Positions 6,430 to 9,308 of a stretch of DNA of 9,308 bases are shown here, piece by piece. The stretch spans positions 1 to 9,308 of the forward strand of contig SKNK01000274.1 of assembly GCA_007120565.1 (NCBI GenBank). The letters run 5' to 3'. A program made the position numbers and the translations under genes. This DNA comes from Nitriliruptoraceae bacterium (GTDB taxonomy: Bacteria > Actinomycetota > Nitriliruptoria > Nitriliruptorales > Nitriliruptoraceae). The notes under the pieces were generated by a model. That model did no database searches, was not told the DNA's origin, and saw nothing but the letters and a program-made list of their open reading frames with translations. Each line of letters begins with the position of its first letter. Within the stretch, counting starts at the first letter, position 1.

Positions 6430-8195
6430 GCTCTGTGGACGCTACGCACCCCGACGGTGATCAGGCAGTGAGTTCGCCCGTTCGCGATCCGCGCACCGAA
6501 CCCAGCCTGCTGTTGGGTGGCGTCGCTCCGGTGGTCGCGGCCATCGGCTACAGCCTCGCGATCGGGGTCCGCAACGTCGTGCTGCTCGTCGTGCTCGTTG
6601 GTTCGGCCGGGGCCCTGACGGTCGTCGCGGGGTGGTTGATCAGGCGGCGATCGACCAGATCTCACCCAACTTCGAGCGGGGTGGCCTTCGAGGTCGCTGC
6701 GGCGCTCGTCGGTCCACCGGTGACCACGATCTATGCGATCTGGGTGCTGGAGCGTCCGGCGCTCCTGTTCGGCCTGATCATCGCCGTGCAGATACTCACC
6801 ACCAGCTACCTGGTGCCGCGCCCTTGGCGTTCGCCACTGCAGCTCTACGCGCTCGTTGTGTGGTCCAGCGGCCTGCTGTGGGCGCAGTTCGGTCCCGGGG
6901 TGGTCGGTGGCCACTTCGTCGGAGGAGTGGCGACGGCGCTGATCGTCAACCGCATCGTCGGTCGTCAGCATCGTCGTCGCGCCGGCGAGCGTGCCAGTCG
7001 TGAACGTGCCGAGGCGCTGATGGGCCTGCTGACCAGCGTCCAGCAGGTCAACTCGCTGCAGCCGCAGGCGGTGCTCGAGGCCGTCGTCCGTGGGCTGCGC
7101 GACCTTGGCCTGGACGATGCCGAGGTACGACGGATCGACGAGGCAGCGGGCGTGGCACGCTTGGCTGTCGGCGAGACGAGTCTGGACACCAAGATCGAGG
7201 AAGAGGTCCCGCTCGACCTGCCGCTGGTCCGTGAAGCCCTGTCCAGCTCCGGACCGGTCGTCATCAGTGACGCGACCAGCGACCCTCGCGTCACCCGCTA
7301 CGTCGGGTACCGGGGCGGCGCGATCATCCCGTTGTCCCTCGGTGGCGGTGGCCGGGGCCTGCTCTCGGTTGCCACGGTGGACGGTCCGGTGACCGATCTG
7401 CAACTCGAGGCCCTGCAGCTGCTGGCCGACCATGCGGCGCAGGCGCTCGAACGGGCCAGTATCTACGAGGCCGACCTGCACATCGTCGAGGACCTCCGTC
7501 GCCTGGACATCCGAACGCAGGACTTCATCAGCACGGCGTCACACGAACTCCGGACGCCGTTGACGGTGATCTCCGGGTTGGGGCAGACCTTGAAGGAACG
7601 GTGGGATCACCTGGGGTCGGAGCGTCGTGAGGACCTGCTGCAACGCATCGATGCCAACGCCGAGCGGCTCGCGACGATCGTCCGGTCCCTGCTGGATACC
7701 TCGGCGTTCGATCGTGGCGAGTTGCACCCGACCCTGGAACGAACGTCGTTGCGCCCGTTGCTGCTCCGGCTGCTCGACCGCCTTGCCACGGTGACGGCCG
7801 CCTATCCCGTCGAGGTCGAGGTTGCCAGAGATCAGGAAGTGGCGGTCGATCCTGCGCTGATCGAGCACGTTCTGGAGAACCTGCTGGGCAATGTGGCGAA
7901 GCACACCCCCCAAGGCACTCGCGTGGTGATCTCGGCGGCGCAGGAAGGCGACCGGGTCCTCGTGAAGATCGCCGACCACGGGCCGGGGATCGCCGCCGAG
8001 GACCTGCCCCACGTGCTCGACCGCTTCTACCGTGGAGGGGATCCTGATCGCCGACCGTCGGGCGGACTCGGGCTCGGCCTCGCCCTGTCCGCCCAGATCG
8101 TGCGAGCGCATGGGGGAGAGCTGTCGGTCACGAGCGACGCCGGGGTCGGCACGAGCTTCACGTTCAGCGTGCCGTCCGCTTCAGCGCCGAGTTGA
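6426..8195 (+). CDS. Membrane GAF-domain sensor histidine kinase (complete catalytic core)
   Basis: A 589-residue kinase. About five or six hydrophobic helices occupy 28-178. A GAF domain follows at about 198-345, then a HisKA domain with TASHELRTPLTVISG (370-384): His373 is the phospho-acceptor and Thr377 belongs to the phosphatase motif. The HATPase_c domain is complete, with N box ENLLGNVAKHT (484-494), G1 DHGPGI (517-522), F box DRFYRG (532-537) and G2 GGLGLGLAL (546-554), closing with GTSFTFSVP. It should autophosphorylate and pass phosphate to a response regulator, which is not encoded nearby. The signal sensed by the membrane or GAF part is not readable. Start: GTG at 6426, 7 nt after GGGGAGG (6412-6418), overlapping the preceding stop by 4 nt, so translation is probably coupled. 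Its HisKA segment aligns closely with the upstream pseudokinase, which suggests duplication. The 3' end overlaps the convergent YihY-like gene by 32 bp. Confidence 0.93.
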   Translation: MSSVDATHPDGDQAVSSPVRDPRTEPSLLLGGVAPVVAAIGYSLAIGVRNVVLLVVLVGSAGALTVVAGWLIRRRSTRSHPTSSGVAFEVAAALVGPPVTTIYAIWVLERPALLFGLIIAVQILTTSYLVPRPWRSPLQLYALVVWSSGLLWAQFGPGVVGGHFVGGVATALIVNRIVGRQHRRRAGERASRERAEALMGLLTSVQQVNSLQPQAVLEAVVRGLRDLGLDDAEVRRIDEAAGVARLAVGETSLDTKIEEEVPLDLPLVREALSSSGPVVISDATSDPRVTRYVGYRGGAIIPLSLGGGGRGLLSVATVDGPVTDLQLEALQLLADHAAQALERASIYEADLHIVEDLRRLDIRTQDFISTASHELRTPLTVISGLGQTLKERWDHLGSERREDLLQRIDANAERLATIVRSLLDTSAFDRGELHPTLERTSLRPLLLRLLDRLATVTAAYPVEVEVARDQEVAVDPALIEHVLENLLGNVAKHTPQGTRVVISAAQEGDRVLVKIADHGPGIAAEDLPHVLDRFYRGGDPDRRPSGGLGLGLALSAQIVRAHGGELSVTSDAGVGTSFTFSVPSASAPS

Positions 8196-9060
8196 ACTCC
8201 ACCCCGAGCAGGACCGCGAACCCGGTGAGCCACAACCACAGCAGCAGCACGATCGGCCCGGCGAGCGGACCGTAGACGCTGTCGCCGTCGAGTACCCAGG
8301 TTCCGTAGAGGCGCAAGCCTCCGCTGCCGGCCAACCAGACGCTCGTCGCCAACACCGCACCGGGGATCTCGTGTCGCCAGCGGGTACGGCCGGGGACGCC
8401 GAGGTGGTACAGCAGGGCGATGGTGAGGGTCCCGCCCACTACGACGACCGGCCAGTACAGCTGACGCCACACGGCGGCGAAGGTTCCCGGGCTCTCCCCG
8501 GTCACCTCGCTGATCTGTTCGCCGAGGCCCGGCCCGGCCAGCAGCAAGGGAAGCAGGACGATGCCGACCATCAGTCCCCCGAGGGTGACACCGAACCCGA
8601 TCAGCCGGTCTTGCCAGCCCTGGCGGGCTCCCTCGCGGTCGGCGACGATCGTCAGGGTCGACAGGATCACCTTGAACGCCCGAGACGCCGTCCAGACCGC
8701 TGCGGCGAAGGACACCGAGATCAGCCCGATCCCGCCGCCCTCGAGCAGCTGCTCCAGCACCGGCCGGACCAGGCGATCGATGGTGGGACCGGTGAGAGCG
8801 AGCCGGGCTACCTCGACGGTTCGGTCGACCAACTGCTCCTCCCAGTTGCCACCGGCGAAGGTGTCACCGATAACGCCGGCCGCCGCGATGATGGCGAGGA
8901 GGAGCGCGGGTAGCGAGAGCAGGACCCAGAACGCGATCTCGGCTGCAAGGCCGGGCAAGCGGTCGTTCATGGCACCATCGCCCGTGCGGACGACGACCTC
9001 GACCGGTCGCCGAAGCGGGGCCGGCGACCGCTCGATGAGGCGCTCGGAGAGAGGGTGCAC
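8164..9060 (-). CDS. YihY/BrkB-family inner membrane protein
   Basis: A 298-residue integral membrane protein of the YihY/BrkB family, once misannotated as RNase BN; the true function is unsettled. About six helices: roughly 38-66, 109-140 (amphipathic, ending KVILSTLTIV), 153-175, 203-221, 233-252 and 264-288. Family signatures include RLPGLAAEIAFWVLLSLPALLL (34-55), the WxASRAFKVI helix (123-132), the W-R-H-E-I-P-G-A segment (228-235), SVYGPLAGPIVLLLWLW (261-277) and the terminal LLGVEFNSAL (284-293). The length is normal. Start: GTG at 9060. There is no spaced ribosome binding site, but a TACCCT -10 box ends 6 nt upstream, consistent with a leaderless mRNA. A downstream ATG at residue 31 would cut into the conserved first segment and is unlikely. 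The last 32 bp lie antisense to the end of the histidine kinase gene. Confidence 0.92.
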   Translation of the reverse strand: MHPLSERLIERSPAPLRRPVEVVVRTGDGAMNDRLPGLAAEIAFWVLLSLPALLLAIIAAAGVIGDTFAGGNWEEQLVDRTVEVARLALTGPTIDRLVRPVLEQLLEGGGIGLISVSFAAAVWTASRAFKVILSTLTIVADREGARQGWQDRLIGFGVTLGGLMVGIVLLPLLLAGPGLGEQISEVTGESPGTFAAVWRQLYWPVVVVGGTLTIALLYHLGVPGRTRWRHEIPGAVLATSVWLAGSGGLRLYGTWVLDGDSVYGPLAGPIVLLLWLWLTGFAVLLGVEFNSALKRTAR

Positions 9061-9072
9061 CCTGTCAGGGTA
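9059..9072 (-). promoter_or_regulatory. Leaderless promoter and overlapping palindrome of the yihY-like gene
   Basis: On the minus strand TACCCT (9072-9067) fits TAnnnT. With a 6-nt discriminator the transcript would begin exactly at the G of the GTG start codon (9060), the usual geometry of leaderless actinobacterial genes. The same bases form a perfect 13-bp palindrome, ACCCTGTCAGGGT (9059-9071), spanning the -10 box and the start site. A protein bound there would block initiation. No -35 box is obvious. Confidence 0.5.
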
Positions 9073-9190
9073 GGACCCCCTCGGGATGACGCCCGGTCGC
9101 TACGTTGGTTCGGGCCGGTCGAGGTCTCGTTGGCCGTCGTGCGGAGGCGAAGTGCGCCAGGCTCTCACGTCGCGATGGGTCGGGTGTGGC

Positions 9191-9199
9191 TGGTACCCT
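9191..9199 (+). promoter_or_regulatory. Candidate extended -10 promoter of tRNA-Ser(GCU)
   Basis: TGG-TACCCT has both the TGn extension and a TAnnnT hexamer. It would start transcription near 9206, about 35 nt before the tRNA at 9241. No -35 match is visible, which is tolerable for an extended -10 promoter. Confidence 0.4.
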
Positions 9200-9240
9200 T
9201 CGCCCGCCGCACGGTGCTCCGGCTCCGTTCGCGTTCGTCT

Positions 9241-9308
9241 GGAGGCTTCGCCTAGTCTGGCCTATGGCGCGGGACTGCTAATCCCGTTGGGTCGTTTACG
9301 GCCCTCGA
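9241..9308 (+). tRNA. tRNA-Ser (anticodon GCU), 3' end cut by the window
   Basis: The first 68 nt of a class II tRNA. GGAGGCT (9241-9247) is the 5' acceptor strand. The D arm has GCC/GGC with a GGCCTAT-type loop. The anticodon stem CGGGA/TCCCG encloses CTGCTAA, giving anticodon GCU for AGU/AGC serine codons. A long variable arm follows, GGGTCG-TTTA-CGGCCC (6 bp with one U-G pair). The T arm and 3' acceptor strand lie beyond the window edge, so the acceptor pairing could not be checked. The layout matches known bacterial tRNA-Ser(GCU). Confidence 0.92.

Noticed and set aside
5730..7481. Long minus-strand open frame (583 codons) opposite the kinase pair
   Set aside because: Antisense to two genes with clear kinase-family architecture; Arg/Ser-rich translation with no hydrophobic segments or motifs.
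9055..9255. 66-codon plus-strand open frame before the last tRNA
   Set aside because: It starts at the palindrome of the yihY-like promoter, runs into the tRNA-Ser(GCU) 5' end, and has no ribosome binding site or recognisable sequence.
9253..9258. TAGTCT as another -10 box near the right edge
   Set aside because: It lies in the D arm of tRNA-Ser(GCU), where TAGT-type sequence is part of the normal tRNA.
1..9308. CRISPR arrays, insertion sequences, riboswitches or phage genes
   Set aside because: No regularly spaced repeats, terminal inverted repeats with a transposase, conserved riboswitch cores or phage-like proteins were seen on either strand.

Overview
The window is very GC-rich with GTG starts, strong purine-rich ribosome binding sites, TAnnnT-type -10 boxes and one apparently leaderless gene. 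This fits a high-GC actinobacterium. The S-layer-homology (SLH) domains on a secreted glycosidase suggest a deep-branching lineage such as Nitriliruptoria or Acidimicrobiia, but that placement is inference. Almost the whole window is accounted for by six protein genes and two serine tRNA genes. The many other long open frames are antisense or out-of-frame shadows of high-GC coding sequence.

Left part (1-4762): a plus-strand AGE-family sugar epimerase/isomerase (75-1325) converges on a minus-strand secreted glycoside hydrolase-like protein with three SLH repeats (1386-3251). A symmetrical hairpin lies in the 60 bp between them. Upstream of the hydrolase on the same strand is a 12-helix membrane protein (3404-4762). 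It looks like a stand-alone version of the membrane module that actinobacterial copper nitrite reductase-like proteins carry at their N-terminus. The gap in front of the hydrolase holds two related inverted repeats set 25 bp apart and a third GC palindrome.

Middle part (4916-8195): a tRNA-Ser(UGA) with encoded CCA is followed by a two-gene operon of membrane-bound GAF-domain sensor kinases overlapping by GTGA. The second (6426-8195) has every catalytic box of a HisKA histidine kinase. The first (5113-6429) has the same layout, but the phospho-accepting His is Asp, the Thr of the phosphatase motif is also Asp, and the ATP-binding N, G1 and G2 boxes are gone. It reads as a pseudokinase paired with an active kinase. 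No response regulator is encoded in the window.

Right part (8164-9308): a minus-strand YihY/BrkB-family membrane protein overlaps the end of the kinase gene tail-to-tail by 32 bp. It appears to be expressed from a leaderless promoter that lies inside a perfect 6-1-6 palindrome. The window ends inside a second serine tRNA, tRNA-Ser(GCU). The kinase pair is the most unusual element; the palindromic promoter of the yihY-like gene and the repeats before the SLH hydrolase are the next most useful leads.
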